From Streptomyces violaceusniger (GTDB lineage: Bacteria > Actinomycetota > Actinomycetes > Streptomycetales > Streptomycetaceae), in NCBI GenBank assembly GCA_005405945.1, contig BJHW01000002.1, positions 1,488,001 to 1,552,000 of the forward strand: 64,000 nt of DNA, given 5' to 3'. Position numbers and translations under genes: made by a program. Of this stretch, positions 28,437 through 38,948 are shown in pieces (positions within the stretch are counted from its first letter, which is position 1; every line of letters starts with the position of its first letter). The notes beneath the pieces are model-generated. The model was not told the origin of the DNA. It ran no database searches and saw only the letters and a program-made list of their open reading frames with translations.

Positions 28437-29211
28437 ACGCCTCACCCGCACCGTGCCGGAGCCTGACGGTACGTCGGACGGCGCGGCCACGGTCCGGGCG
28501 GTGACCGGCATCATGGCGGCCGTCGTCAGCCTCACCTTCCTCTTCGGCTTCGGCAACGTATGGAACCTGGCATTGCGACTGGGCGTGCCACCATGGGTGG
28601 CACCCCTGGTGGCGCCGGCAGTCGACCTGTCCATCCTCGGCCTGCTGCTCGGTATCCGGTACCTCGCTCTGCACGGTGCACCGGTGGAGCAGTTGCGTCC
28701 GGCCCGGCGGCTGCTGGTGCTCTCCAGCGGCATGACCCTGGCCTTGAACACCGCCGACCCACTGATCGCGGGAGACCTGGGCAAGGCCGCCTTCGACGCG
28801 GTCGGCCCCGTCCTTCTGATCGGCTGGGCCGAGGTCGGACCCGGACTCCTCCACGCACTCGCCACCACCAGCCAACCCAGCCCGGCATCACACCCATCCG
28901 CGACGCCGCAGTACGAACAAGCCTCCGCTCAGGCAGCGGCGCCCCAGAACGATGACCGAGCCACGAGCGCCTCTTCCCCGTTTACGGCAGGGACGGAACG
29001 ACAATGTGATGGCGATGAGTTGCTGAAGCGCGCTCGACAGGAAGACGCCCGACACTGGGAGACCTACCAACGGCCGATCTCCGCGGAAACACTCCGCAAG
29101 CGGCTCCACGTCGGCGCGGCACGCTCACGCATGCTGGTGACGATGATCCGCTCCGACACCTCATCCAGGCGCGCCGATCAGACGCGTTGCCTCGAGGGAG
29201 CACCCGGGTGA
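28429..29211 (+). CDS. DUF2637-type membrane protein (Spd-like), copy 1
   Basis: 260 residues from ATG 28429. The N-terminal part has about four hydrophobic segments (TGIMAAVVSLTFLFGFGNVW; WVAPLVAPAVDLSILGLLLG; LLVLSSGMTLALN; AVGPVLLIGWAEVGPGLLHA). A Ser/Ala/Gln-rich linker follows, then a basic C-terminal module (HWETYQRPISAETLRKRL, HVGAARSRMLVTMIR) that looks like a DNA-binding helix-turn-helix. Proteins of this family are encoded by actinomycete integrative and conjugative elements. It is coupled to the integrase by overlap. No replication initiator or FtsK-like transfer ATPase is visible, so the element is incomplete in this window. Confidence 0.78.
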   Translation: MSERLTRTVPEPDGTSDGAATVRAVTGIMAAVVSLTFLFGFGNVWNLALRLGVPPWVAPLVAPAVDLSILGLLLGIRYLALHGAPVEQLRPARRLLVLSSGMTLALNTADPLIAGDLGKAAFDAVGPVLLIGWAEVGPGLLHALATTSQPSPASHPSATPQYEQASAQAAAPQNDDRATSASSPFTAGTERQCDGDELLKRARQEDARHWETYQRPISAETLRKRLHVGAARSRMLVTMIRSDTSSRRADQTRCLEGAPG

Positions 29212-29241
29212 CGGGAAGCGTGAACGCCAGTGGGCGGCCTT

Positions 29242-29394
29242 TCACTTCTCGGCTCGCCTGGCTGACAAGTGGAGGAGGACGTCGCGGAGGACAGCTGTCT
29301 GAACCTTCGCGATCTCCTTGCCAAGCTGACCGGAAGCCAGCTCGACCTTGAACTCCATCCTGAGAGGATCGCTGCGCCCCTCGCCTGTGACCAT
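29242..29394 (-). CDS. Small hypothetical protein (about 50 residues)
   Basis: A leftward frame from ATG 29394 reads MVTGEGRSDPLRMEFKVEL and ends with an amphipathic helix (KEIAKVQTAVLRDVLLHLSA). The composition looks coding, but no clear ribosome site is present and the frame continues upstream. It could be the end of a longer decayed gene. Confidence 0.3.
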   Translation of the reverse strand: MVTGEGRSDPLRMEFKVELASGQLGKEIAKVQTAVLRDVLLHLSARRAEK

Positions 29395-29921
29395 GCACGT
29401 GGTGAGGGGCGCGCCGTCCGCGGCCCCTCGGGGCGCGAACCGTGCTCGCGAGTGCGTTCGCTTCTGTGGTGCTGATCCGTTTCTGCCATACCCACCGCTT
29501 ACCGGGCGGCAGAACACCGCGCACGGCAACCGGGACAAACGCCAGTCGATGTAGTGAACAACTCGATAGGGCTGACACTCCCGATCCAGCCGAGCCGCGC
29601 TGACGGGGCGATGGACAGACGTCGGGCGTTGCCGGCGCCGTGCTGGGTGCCTCATGCCAGAAGGTAGACGCAGTCTGCAAGAAATAGTGTGCCAAGCAAC
29701 TCTATGCAGCCGAGGTGAAGCCGCATCGGCACGTCTCAGTAGCGAGTGCGATCCAGCCCCATGTCATCGGCTTCGTCGACGACCTCGTTGAAGGCGGTCG
29801 GATGTTAGTGCCCCCGGCAGGGCGCCACACAGAAGGATGGCCATCCTAACCTGCGGAATTTCGTCGGCAGGCTGGTGATCAAGGGAACTTTTGAGCCCTC
29901 AGCGCAGGAGGAGACACGCTG
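29395..29921. other. Noncoding stretch between the two DUF2637 genes
   Basis: About 530 bp of lower-GC sequence with several short frames but no start, ribosome site or domain that I can support. It may be the scar of deleted element genes. Confidence 0.35.
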
Positions 29922-30773
29922 ATGGCCGACGAGAGTTTGACACGTGACAGCAGTGGTCCGAGTGCTTCCTTCGAGCGGGTGGTCACTCTTCGCGCGGTGA
30001 CCCTGATCATGGCCGCGGTGGTGGGGCTGACGTTCTTGTTCGGCTTCGGCAATGTGTGGACCCTCGCGCTGCGGTTGGGTGTGCCGCCGTGGGTGGCGCC
30101 CTTGGTGGCCCCGGCGGTGGATCTTTCTGTGCTGGGCTTGCTGCTGGGTACCCGGTATCTGGCGTTGCAGGGCGCGAGTCGGGAGCAGCTCCGGCCGGCC
30201 CGTCGGTTGCTGGTTTTCTCCAGTCTGATGACGTTGGCGTTGAACGTGACGGACCCGTTGCTGGCTGGTGAGAACGGCAGAGCCGCCTTCGATGCGGTGG
30301 GGCCGTTGCTGCTGATCGGTTGGGCAGAGGTGGGTCCGGGGCTTTTGCAGGCCATCAGCGGTGCCGGGAGCGGAAAGTCGTCCGAGTCGGAGAAGGGAGA
30401 CGTCCCGGAGTGTTCCGTGGAACACGCGGCGATGATGATCGAGCAGAAGAGCGTCGATATTGACCAGCCGCATGTCCTGGCCCCGCCGGAAGATGATCAG
30501 CGTAGTCAGCTCGGGGCTGACGGGGATGGCCTTCTGGAGCGTGCCTTGGTGGAAGATGCGTGGCATTGGGAGACGTATCAGCGGCCGATTTCGGCTGAGA
30601 CGCTACGGAAGCGACTGCATGTTGGCGCGGCCAGGTCCCGGACGTTGGTGTCCATGGTGCGCTCGGCAAGGGCCGGGAACGTGACGATGGAGGCATCGTC
30701 TGGCGAGGGCGGTCCTTCAGCTTCTCTGCCTTGTGATCAGGTCCGCGGCGCGGGCGAGGAAGGTCCGAGGTAG
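29922..30773 (+). CDS. DUF2637-type membrane protein (Spd-like), copy 2
   Basis: 283 residues, clearly paralogous to the protein at 28429: the four hydrophobic segments are nearly identical (LTFLFGFGNVWTLALRLGV, PPWVAPLVAPAVDLSVLGLL) and so is the C-terminal HWETYQRPISAETLRKRL. The central linker is unrelated. Codon use is visibly less GC-biased than in copy 1 (many GTT, TTG and GGT codons), which suggests a different source more than a recent tandem duplication. It is preceded by GAGGAGACACGCTG 4 bp from the ATG. It lies just before the CRISPR leader. Confidence 0.78.
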   Translation: MADESLTRDSSGPSASFERVVTLRAVTLIMAAVVGLTFLFGFGNVWTLALRLGVPPWVAPLVAPAVDLSVLGLLLGTRYLALQGASREQLRPARRLLVFSSLMTLALNVTDPLLAGENGRAAFDAVGPLLLIGWAEVGPGLLQAISGAGSGKSSESEKGDVPECSVEHAAMMIEQKSVDIDQPHVLAPPEDDQRSQLGADGDGLLERALVEDAWHWETYQRPISAETLRKRLHVGAARSRTLVSMVRSARAGNVTMEASSGEGGPSASLPCDQVRGAGEEGPR

Positions 30774-30960
30774 GAGGTGCCTCTGTGGTGCCTGTCGATG
30801 CAACGGCCTCTATAAGCGCTGGGGCGCCCTGCTTCCTGTCATTTGAAGCCGCGGCGGGGAGCGGTACGACGTGGTGCTGACGGCCGTCCATGTTCTGAGA
30901 AATGATATGGACGGTGTGGAAGCATTCGTCGCGTGAACCACGCAATACATATGCCTGAAA

Positions 30961-31025
30961 TGCCGGACTTGGTGAAAGTGTTTTGCAGGGAACCAACTGT
31001 CAGGTAGACGCGCAGGTCACGGAGT
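30961..31025 (+). promoter_or_regulatory. CRISPR leader of array 1
   Basis: Immediately upstream of the first repeat. Contains TGCCGGACTTGGTGAAAGTG (30961-30980) and CGCAGGTCACGGAGT (31011-31025). Both recur at exactly the same distances before array 2, so they are probably promoter or adaptation signals. About 190 bp further upstream after the DUF2637 gene shows no gene. Confidence 0.75.
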
Positions 31026-31423
31026 CTGCTCCCCGCACCCGCGGGGATGGTCCCCAAGACCTGGTGCACCTTCACGATCCCCACCACTGCTCCCCGCACC
31101 CGCGGGGATGGTCCCGGGTCGGGGCACACGTGCCGTTCGTTCTGGCACTGCTCCCCGCACCCGCGGGGATGGTCCCTCGATCGGCTGGACGCGGCGGACG
31201 AAGACCCCCTGCTCTCCGCACCCGCGGGGATGGTCCCAAGGACGGCAACGAGGTCGGCACCATCTACGGCTGCTCCCCGCACCCGCGGGGGGGAGGGTCC
31301 CAAGGACGCCGCCGAGCTCGCCACGCGCGCACGCGGCTCCCCGCACCCGCAGGGATGGTCCCGAGGTGCAGATAGGGCACGCCGTGGTGAGCCTCTGCTC
31401 CCCGCACCCGCGGGGCCTTGCCT
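31026..31423 (+). CRISPR. Type I-E CRISPR array 1 (7 repeats, 6 spacers)
   Basis: Repeats of 29 bp begin CTGCTCCCCGCACC and end GCGGGGATGGTCCC, with the palindromic CCCGC...GCGGG stem of type I-E. Starts are 31026, 31087, 31148, 31209, 31270, 31334 and 31395. All six spacers are 32 bp. Repeat 4 has one C-to-T change; repeat 5 has GGGGGGGA in place of GGGGATG and is 32 bp; repeat 6 starts CGG and has one G-to-A change; repeat 7 loses its last third (GGGGCCTTGCC), marking the leader-distal end. The leader is on the left, so pre-crRNA is read rightward, toward cas3. Confidence 0.95.
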
Positions 31424-31641
31424 TGTTTGGGCAGGTATACGGCATCTTGTAGTTCCCCATGTATTCCGCAAGCTGCGCTGATCTCCGGGGCGAGCGCACG
31501 TGATGGAGGGGTGAATCATGGCTCGAGTGCAAGCTGAACTTGACCGCAGTGGGGCTCGCAGGAGGTAGGGGCTTTCAAGGGGCAGTGTGGTGGTGCCCTC
31601 TGGTGTGCACCGCCGGTCGATAGTGCGGTTTCTGTCCGAAA

Positions 31642-34588
31642 GTGAATGCTTCGTCGGAACCCTTCCTGTACTTATCAGACATGGCATTTGGGGGCGAGTT
31701 GAGTCCGGGATTGAACGATCGGCTCAGTGGGCCAGCACGGACGGTGTGGGCCAAGCATGACCGGGACGGTCACGGCTGGCTCCCCCTGTGGCGGCATATG
31801 GAGGACAGCGCCGCGGTGGCAGGGCGGTTGTGGGATGAGTGGCTGCCGGACAACGTACGGGCCCTGATTTCGAGGGCGCTGCCGGGTGGGCTGGACGATG
31901 GGCGCCGTCTGGCGGTGTGGCTGGCGGGGGTACACGACATCGGAAAAGCGACGCCCGCGTTTGCTTGCCAGGTCGAACAGCTCGCGTATGCGATGCACGA
32001 TCAGGGCCTGGAGATGAAGACTCTGCGGCAGTGGGGAACCGACCGTCGGATGGCTCCGCACGGGCTGGCCGGACAGTTACTGCTGGCCGAGTGGCTGGAG
32101 GAGCGGCACGGGTTCACGGTGCGGCAGTCGGGGCAGTTCACGGTCGTGGTGGGCGGGCACCACGGGGTGCCGCCGGAGCACGGGCAGATCAAGGGGCTCG
32201 ACGACCGTGAGGATCTCCTGCGTACGCCGGGGCGAGCCGGGCACAGTGGCTGCGGGTGCAACAGGAGTTGCTGGGGCGTGTGCCGAGGAGTTCGGGGTCG
32301 CTGGGCGGTTGGGTGACTGGCGGTCGGTGAAGCTGCCGCAGCCGGTGCAGGTGCTGTTGTCGGCGCTGGTGATCGTCGCCGACTGGATCGCCAGTAACCC
32401 TGACCTGTTCCCGTACTTTCCGCAGGCGGCGCACCAGAGGGGCGAGGAGCGGGTGGCGGCCGCCTGGCGGGGTCTTCAACTGCCGCCGCGTTGGCGGGCC
32501 GCGGAGCCGGTCGAGGGCATACCGGAGTTGTTCGCGTCGCGGTTCGACTTGCCTTCCGGTGCCGAGGTGCGGCCGGTGCAGGAGGCGGCGGTGGGGCTGG
32601 CGCGCACGATGCCGGAGCCGGGGCTGCTGGTGATCGAGGCGCCGATGGGCGAGGGCAAGACGGAAGCGGCGCTGGCCGCAGCGGAGATTTTGGCAGCCCG
32701 TTCGGGGGCGGGCGGCGTCTTCTTCGCTCTGCCGACGATGGCCACCGGCAACGCGATGTTTCCGCGGCTGCTGGACTGGCTGGAGCGGTTGCCGACCGAG
32801 GACGGTGCGCGGTTGTCGGTGCTCCTGGCGCACTCCAAGGCCGCGTTGAACGAGGACTTCGCGGATCTGCTGCGTGCGGGTACGCAGCAGATCGCGGCCG
32901 TGGGGCTCGATGAGGAGGACCGGCCGGTGCGGCCGGGTGGTGAGGGGAGCGTGGCGTCGGCGGAGCTGGTGGCGCACTCCTGGCTGCGTGGCCGGAAGAA
33001 GGCGATGCTTTCGTCGTTCGTCGCGGGCACAGTGGATCAGCTGCTGTTCGCGGGCCTGAAGAGTCGGCACTTGGCGCTGCGGCATCTGGCGGTCGCTGGC
33101 AAGGTTGTGATCATCGATGAGGCGCACGCCTACGACACGTATATGAGTACGTATCTGGACCGGGTGCTGTCGTGGCTGGGTGCCTATGGGGTGCCGGTGG
33201 TGGTGCTGTCGGCGACGCTGCCCGCGTCGCGGCGGCGGCAGCTGGCCGAGGCGTATGCGGGTGAGAGCGCGGATGGCTGCGCCGAGGGGTTCGCCGCGGT
33301 GGAGGCGGCGGAGGCGTATCCGCTGCTGACCGCCGTGGCTCCGGGGTCGGCGCCCATGTTGGAAGCGCCTCCTGCGTCCGGTCGCAGTAGCGGCGTCCAT
33401 CTCGAACGCCTGGAGGACGACCTGGGCGTGCTCGCGGACCGGCTGGAGGCCGAGCTGGTGGACGGCGGATGCGCGCTGGTGGTGCGCAACACCGTCCAGC
33501 GGGTGCTGGAGACGGCTCGCGTGCTGCGCGATCGGTTCGGTGAGGGCGCGGTCACGGTAGCCCACTCGTGCTTTATCGACGTGGACCGGGCTGCCAAGGA
33601 TGCGGCGTTGCTGTCACGGTTCGGTCCGCCGGGCAAGGCGAAGGATCGGCCGACGCAACGGCACATTGTGGTGGCCAGCCAGGTCGCCGAGCAGTCCCTG
33701 GACGTCGATTTCGACTTGCTGGTCAGCGATCTGTGCCCCGTGGATTTGCTGTTGCAGCGGATGGGACGGCTGCACCGGCACCAGCGCGGCGATGGCCAGG
33801 CGGAGCGCCCCTCGCGGCTGCGCACGGCGCGTTGCCTGCTCACCGGGGTGGACTGGGCAGGAGAGGTTCCGGTTCCGGTGCGTGGCTCGGTCGCCGTCTA
33901 TGGGGAGTACCCACTGTTGCGTTCGGCCGCCGTCCTGCTGGACCACCTGGAGGGCGATGCGCCGCCGGTGCGGCTGCCGCAGGACATCAGTCTGCTCGTC
34001 CAGGGCGCGTATGCGCGTGATTCTGCCGTGCCAGCGGGTTGGGCGGAGGCCATGGCTCGGGCACGGCAGCGGTACGAGGACTTCCGCGGGGATCAGGCCG
34101 AGCGGGCGGCGGTTTTCCGGCTGGATCCGGTGGGACGGCCCGGTCGGTCGCTGGTCGGCTGGGTCAGTTCGGGGGTGGGCGACGCTGATGACACCCGTGC
34201 CGGGCGCGCCCAGGTCCGCGACGGCCGGGAAAGTCTGGAGGTCATCGTGGTGCAGCGGCGTGCCGACGGCGCGCTGGCGACTGTCGGCTGGATCGAGCCC
34301 GGCAAGGCCGGACTGGAGCTGCCCGAGGATCGGGCGCCCGATGCGCGGGCGGCGAAGGCCGCGGCGGCCTGCGGGCTGCGCCTGCCATACCAGTTCTCCT
34401 TCCCCGAAGTGCTGGACCGGGCCATCGCGGAGCTGGAGCAGTTCTGCCCGCAAGCCTGGCAGAGCAAGGAAAGCCACTGGCTGGCGGGCGAGCTGATTCT
34501 CGTCCTCGACGCCGATTGTCAGACCCCTCTGGCAGGGTTCCAACTCCGCTACAGCGACGTGGACGGACTTGAGGTGACGCGTGACTGA
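31642..34588 (+). CDS. cas3: CRISPR-associated helicase/nuclease Cas3 (two apparent frameshifts)
   Basis: The HD nuclease domain is first (LWRHMEDSAAVAGRL, GVHDIGKATPAF, VVGGHHGVPPEH). The SF2 helicase follows, with Walker A IEAPMGEGKTEAAL, DEAH box VIIDEAHAYDTY, motif III VVLSATLP and motif VI LLQRMGRLHRHQR. The HD and helicase parts are in different frames; two added bases near 32229-32232 and 32283 restore ...TPGASRAQWLRVQQELLGRV-AEEFG... and a protein of about 980 residues. ATG 31642 is shown; ATG 31681 is also plausible. Cas3 is recruited by Cascade to unwind and degrade the target strand. It overlaps cse1 by 8 bp. Confidence 0.9.
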
Positions 34589-36310
34589 CTTAGCAAGCAC
34601 CGGCGGTGGCCCGCCGTCGTTCGACCTGACCTCCCAGCCGTGGATCCCGGTGCTGTACCGGGATGGTCGGCAGGACGAGCTGTCTCTGCGTGAAGTCTTC
34701 GCTCAGGCCTCGGACCTGGCGCGGATCGTGGGGGATGTTCCCACGCAGGAGTTCGCGTTGCTGCGCCTGCTGCTGGCGGTCGCGCACGACGCCCTCGACG
34801 GGCCGCAGGACGCCGATCAATGGGCCGACTGGTGGGAGGACGAGGATTGCTTCTTCTCGGTGCCCTCCTACCTGGACACTCACCGGGAGCGGTTCGATCT
34901 GCTCCACCCGGTCGCGCCGTTTTTCCAGGTGGCCGGTCTGCGCACCTCCCGCGACGAGGTGTTCTCGTTGAACCGGATCGTTGCCGATGTCCCCAACGGA
35001 GAGCCGTTCTTCACCGCTCGCATGCCGTCGGTGGAGCGGCTCGGTTTCGCCGAGGCCGCACGCTGGGTGGTGCATGCTCACGCCTACGACACCTCCGGTA
35101 TCAAGACCGGCGTGGTGGGCGACAGCCGGGCCAAGAACGGCAAGGTGTACCCGCTGGGTGTGGGCTGGGCGGGCAATCTGGGCGGGGTGTTCGCCGAGGG
35201 GGACACGCTGCGCGAGACACTGCTGCTGAATATGGTCGCCCACCACACCAACAGGCACCGTTCCGACCCGGATGACCGGCCGGCCTGGCGGCGCGAACCC
35301 TGTGGCCCAGGCGCTGCCCTGGGCGGCGGCCGACGGGGGTGCGGGACCTGTACACCTGGCAGGGGCGAAGGCTGCGGCTGCACTTCGACAGCGACGGCGT
35401 CTATGGAGTGGTGCTCTCCTACGGTGATCCGTTGCCCCTGCACAATCTGCACGAGCGTGAGCCGATGACCGTATGGCGGCGCAGTGTGACCCAGGAGAAG
35501 AAGCTTGGCGAGCCACAGGTCTACATGCCCAAGGGGCACAATCCCGAGCGTGTGGTGTGGCGCGGTCTGTCCTCGCTGCTCGCCGAGCGTCCGACGGCGT
35601 CGCAGACCACCGAGGCCGCCCCTGAGCTCGGCGCCGGAGTCCTGGAGTGGATCGCCCAGCTCGCGACAGCGGAGGGGTATCTGCCGCGCGGGACCCGTTT
35701 CCGGGCCCGGATCGTGGGTGCGGTCTATGGCACTCAGCAGTCTGTGATCGACGAGATCGTCGACGACCGGCTGTCCATGGCCGTGATTCTGTTGAACCGT
35801 CAGGACCGCAGGTATGCGCAGCAGGCGGTCAGCGCGGTGGCCGACGCCGACGAGGCAGTGGCCATCCTCGGTGACTTGGCCGTCGATCTCGCTCGCGCCA
35901 GTGGCGCGGCCACCGAGGGGCCCCGTAGCCGGGCCCGCGAGCAGGGGTACGACGCGCTGGACGCCCCGTACCGGTCCTGGCTCCAGAACCTGGGTGGTGC
36001 TGCCGACCCCGAGGAACACCGCACGCGGTGGCGGACCGAGACCCACCGCATCATCCGCCGCATCGGCGAGCAACTGATCGCGGGCGCGGGAGACGCCGCG
36101 TGGCAGGGCCGCACCATCACCACTGGCAAGGGCGAGTTGTGGCTCAACTCCGCCTACGCCGAACGGTCGTTCCGATATCGGCTTGCCAGGGTTCTCGGCG
36201 ATCCAGAAGGCCTCAAGGCCGACACCGCCGCGCCGGAATCCCCGGGCGATGGTCCTGCGGGCCTGGGTCCTGAAACCCCCGCAGCAGAAGCAGAAAGGGT
36301 CACAGCATGA
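34581..36310 (+). CDS. casA: Cascade large subunit Cse1/CasA (Cas8e) (apparent frameshift)
   Basis: The first part begins FDLTSQPWIPVLYRDGRQDELSLREVF, the classic Cse1 N-terminus. The second part (VRDLYTWQGRRLRLHF ... GELWLNSAYAERSFRYRLA) is in another frame. One G added to the run at 35335-35339 fuses them into about 575 residues. Cse1 reads the PAM and starts R-loop formation in Cascade. The GTG start overlaps the cas3 stop, and its own stop overlaps cse2. Confidence 0.9.
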
Positions 36311-37002
36311 CCACCGCCACCCATGCGAAGCCCATGGCGGACCGCGTCAGGGATCTCGTCGCCGACACGATCGGTCCGTTGCAGCACGAGCTTCTGCGTG
36401 ACGGCCCCAAGGCCGTGGCGACGCTTGCCAGACTCCGCCGAGGAGCGGGCAAGCAGCCGCACCAGGTTCCCGACCTGCTCGGGCTGATCGATACCGAACC
36501 GCTGCACGACACAACTGCGGATGGGCGGCTGCCGGGGGAGGGGTCTCTGACCTGCGCCGAGGATGCCGTGCACGTCGCGATGACCCTGTGGGCAGTGCAC
36601 CAGCAGTCCCGTAGCACCGGGATGCACCGGTGCCACCGTACGGACGCACCGGGCGGGCTGGGGGCCGCCGTACGCCGACTGATGATCGAAAGAGACGCGG
36701 GCGATGCCGTCCTGAAGCGGTTCGTCCGCATCGGCACCGCACCGGATCTTCCGGTCCTTGCCCAGCGTCTGCGGGAAATCGTCGTTCTGCTGCGCGAGGA
36801 GGACATACCGCTCGACTATGCGCTCCTGGCCCGGCAGCTCTACCAGTGGCAGTGGCCACAGGGCCCCGAGACGGTCCGCCGGGCCTGGGGCCGCTCCTTC
36901 CACGCCTACCGCGCTCCCAAGGGCGATCGCTCCACAGGTACCGGTGCGCCCGGCACCGACGCCCCGTCCGACTCCGACACGACATCCAAGGACGACTCGT
37001 GA
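36307..37002 (+). CDS. casB: Cascade small subunit Cse2/CasB
   Basis: 231 residues, intact, all-helical and basic. TLARLRRGAGKQPHQVPDLLG near residue 40 and QRLREIVVLLREEDIPLDYALLARQLYQWQ are typical of the Cse2 fold, which lines the crRNA and non-target strand. A Ser/Thr/Asp-rich tail of about 30 residues follows. Overlaps cse1 by 4 bp and cas7 by GTGA. Confidence 0.9.
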   Translation: MTTATHAKPMADRVRDLVADTIGPLQHELLRDGPKAVATLARLRRGAGKQPHQVPDLLGLIDTEPLHDTTADGRLPGEGSLTCAEDAVHVAMTLWAVHQQSRSTGMHRCHRTDAPGGLGAAVRRLMIERDAGDAVLKRFVRIGTAPDLPVLAQRLREIVVLLREEDIPLDYALLARQLYQWQWPQGPETVRRAWGRSFHAYRAPKGDRSTGTGAPGTDAPSDSDTTSKDDS

Positions 37003-38214
37003 ACCGCATCTTCCTCGACGTACATGCCCTACAGACCGTGCCGCCCAGCAACCTCAACCGGGACGACACTGGCGCGCCGAAATCCGCGGTGTACGGCGGG
37101 GTTCCGCGGGCGCGGGTCTCCAGCCAGGCGTGGAAGCGCGCCACTCGCGGCTACTTCAAGGACGCACAGCTGCTGGACCCGGCGGAGCTGGGCGTGCGGA
37201 CGAAGAAGGTCGCCGAACTCCTCGCCACCCGCATCATCGAGCTCGACGCCTCGATCGGCGAGGCCGACGCCCTGCCCCTGGCCGCCGCCGTCATCGAGAC
37301 GGCCACCGGAATGAAGCTGGCGGCCCCGAGCGCAAGACACGCGGCGCGAAGGCGAAGGCTGCGGCGGGCGAGGAACCGGCCGACGAGACCCCCGGTCGAA
37401 GTACCTGATGTTCCTCAGCGCCCGGCAGCTCAACGGCCTGGCCGCCCTGGCCATCGACGGCGCCGCCGACATCACCGCGTACCTGAAGGACAAGGACCAC
37501 AAAGCGCGCGCCAAGCAGATCGCCGACACCGGGCACTCTGTCGACATTGCTCTGTTCGGCCGTATGGTCGCCGACTCCACCGACTTCAACGTCGACGCCG
37601 CGTGCCAGGTCGCCCACGCCATCAGCGTGCACCGGGTGGAAAACGAGACCGACTACTTCACCGCCGTGGACGATGAGAACACCGAGGCTGAGAGCGGCGC
37701 CGGCATGATCGGCACCGTCGACTTCAACTCCGCCACCCTCTACCGCTACGCCTCGGTCAGCATCCACCAACTCGCTGCCAACCTCGGCGAAGGACTGCGC
37801 GAGGACGAGCCGGTCACCACCCCCGTGCGGCGCGCCGTGGAGGCGTTTGTGCACGCTTTCATCGCCTCACTGCCCCAGGGGAAGATCAACACCTTCGGAA
37901 ATCACACGCTGCCCGACGCCGTTGTTGTCACGCTGCGTACCACCCGACCGATCAGCTTCGTGGCCGCTTTCGAGGAGCCCGTCATCGCTGAGGCTGGCAG
38001 CGGGCACCTGCGTGAGGCCTCTGCCCGACTCGCCGCGTACATCCCCGAGATCGAACGGGCCTACGGCGACGAGGAGTCCACCCGTACCTGGGTCCTGCGC
38101 GTCGGCTCCGCCACCGACAAGCTCGCCGAAGTCGGCGAGAAGGTATCCACTAGGTCCGCGCTCGTCGAGGCCGTCGGCACCGCCGTCGCCGAGCGCATGG
38201 AGAAGCCCGCATGA
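36999..38214 (+). CDS. cas7e: Cascade backbone protein Cas7e/CasC (two apparent frameshifts)
   Basis: Starts at the GTG overlapping the cse2 stop and reads FLDVHALQTVPPSNLNRDD, the hallmark Cas7e N-terminus. After about residue 108 the frame changes in a Lys/Ala-rich linker and resumes as YLMFLSARQLNGLAALAI through MIGTVDFNSATLYRYASV to the end. One base added at 37324-37327 and one at 37394-37395 restores a protein of about 405 residues. Six copies of Cas7 coat the crRNA spacer. The stop overlaps cas5 by ATGA. Confidence 0.9.
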
Positions 38215-38948
38215 GCGTGCTCACCCTCCGGCTCGACGGCCCCTTGCAGGCATGGGGCGTCTCGGCCCGGTTCGCCCGGCGTACCACCGAGTCTGCCCCC
38301 ACCAAGAGCGGCATCATCGGCATGCTCGCCGCCGCCCGCGGCATGGACCGCGGCGACGACACCGAACTGGCCCGCCTGGCCGCACTCCGCTTCGCCGTCC
38401 GCATCGACCAGCCCGGCGCCCGAGTGCGCGATTACCAGACCGCGCGGCACCAGATCACAAAGGTCTCCATGCCCGTCTCGGAACGCTACTACCTGGCCGA
38501 CGCCGTGTTCGTCGCAGCAGTCGAAGGCGAGGACGAACTCGTCGACCTCCTCGACGCCGCACTGCGCGCCCCCATCCACGCTCCCTTCCTCGGACGGCGC
38601 TCCTGCCCGCCGGCACGCCCCGTGCGGCTCGGCGTGCACCACAAGACGGACCTCCCCCAGGCTTTGCGGGACGAGCCGTGGCAGGCAGCACCCTGGTACC
38701 GCAAAAAACACGACCGACAGCCCACTGTCCCACTCACTGTGCTGCGTGAGGCCCGCCCCGGCGAGAACGGCGCGGATTTCCTGCGTGACCAGCCCCTCAG
38801 CTACGCGGCCGAGCACCGCCGCCATGCCCTGCGCCCCGTGGTCACCGAGACCGTGGAAGTACCCCACCCCGACGTCCAGGCCGCCGCGATGACCACGATG
38901 CGCGTGCCCGAGCACGACCCTCTCGCCGCCCTGGAGGAGAGCAACTGA
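38211..38948 (+). CDS. cas5e: Cascade subunit Cas5e/CasD
   Basis: 245 residues, intact. The N-terminus LTLRLDGPLQAWGVSARFARR and TTESAPTKSGIIGMLAAARG are diagnostic for Cas5e, which caps the 5' handle of the crRNA. PAPWYRKKHDRQ-like basic residues and a long acidic C-terminal region follow. Shares one base with cas6e at the TGATG junction. Confidence 0.92.
   Translation: MSVLTLRLDGPLQAWGVSARFARRTTESAPTKSGIIGMLAAARGMDRGDDTELARLAALRFAVRIDQPGARVRDYQTARHQITKVSMPVSERYYLADAVFVAAVEGEDELVDLLDAALRAPIHAPFLGRRSCPPARPVRLGVHHKTDLPQALRDEPWQAAPWYRKKHDRQPTVPLTVLREARPGENGADFLRDQPLSYAAEHRRHALRPVVTETVEVPHPDVQAAAMTTMRVPEHDPLAALEESN

Noticed and set aside
28982..29695. 237-codon minus-strand frame in the gap after the first DUF2637 gene
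   Set aside because: Overlaps the 3' end of that gene in antisense and shows no consistent domain; only a 50-residue stretch was kept, with low confidence.
31017..31532. Open frames within CRISPR array 1
   Set aside because: They are translations of repeats and spacers, not genes.
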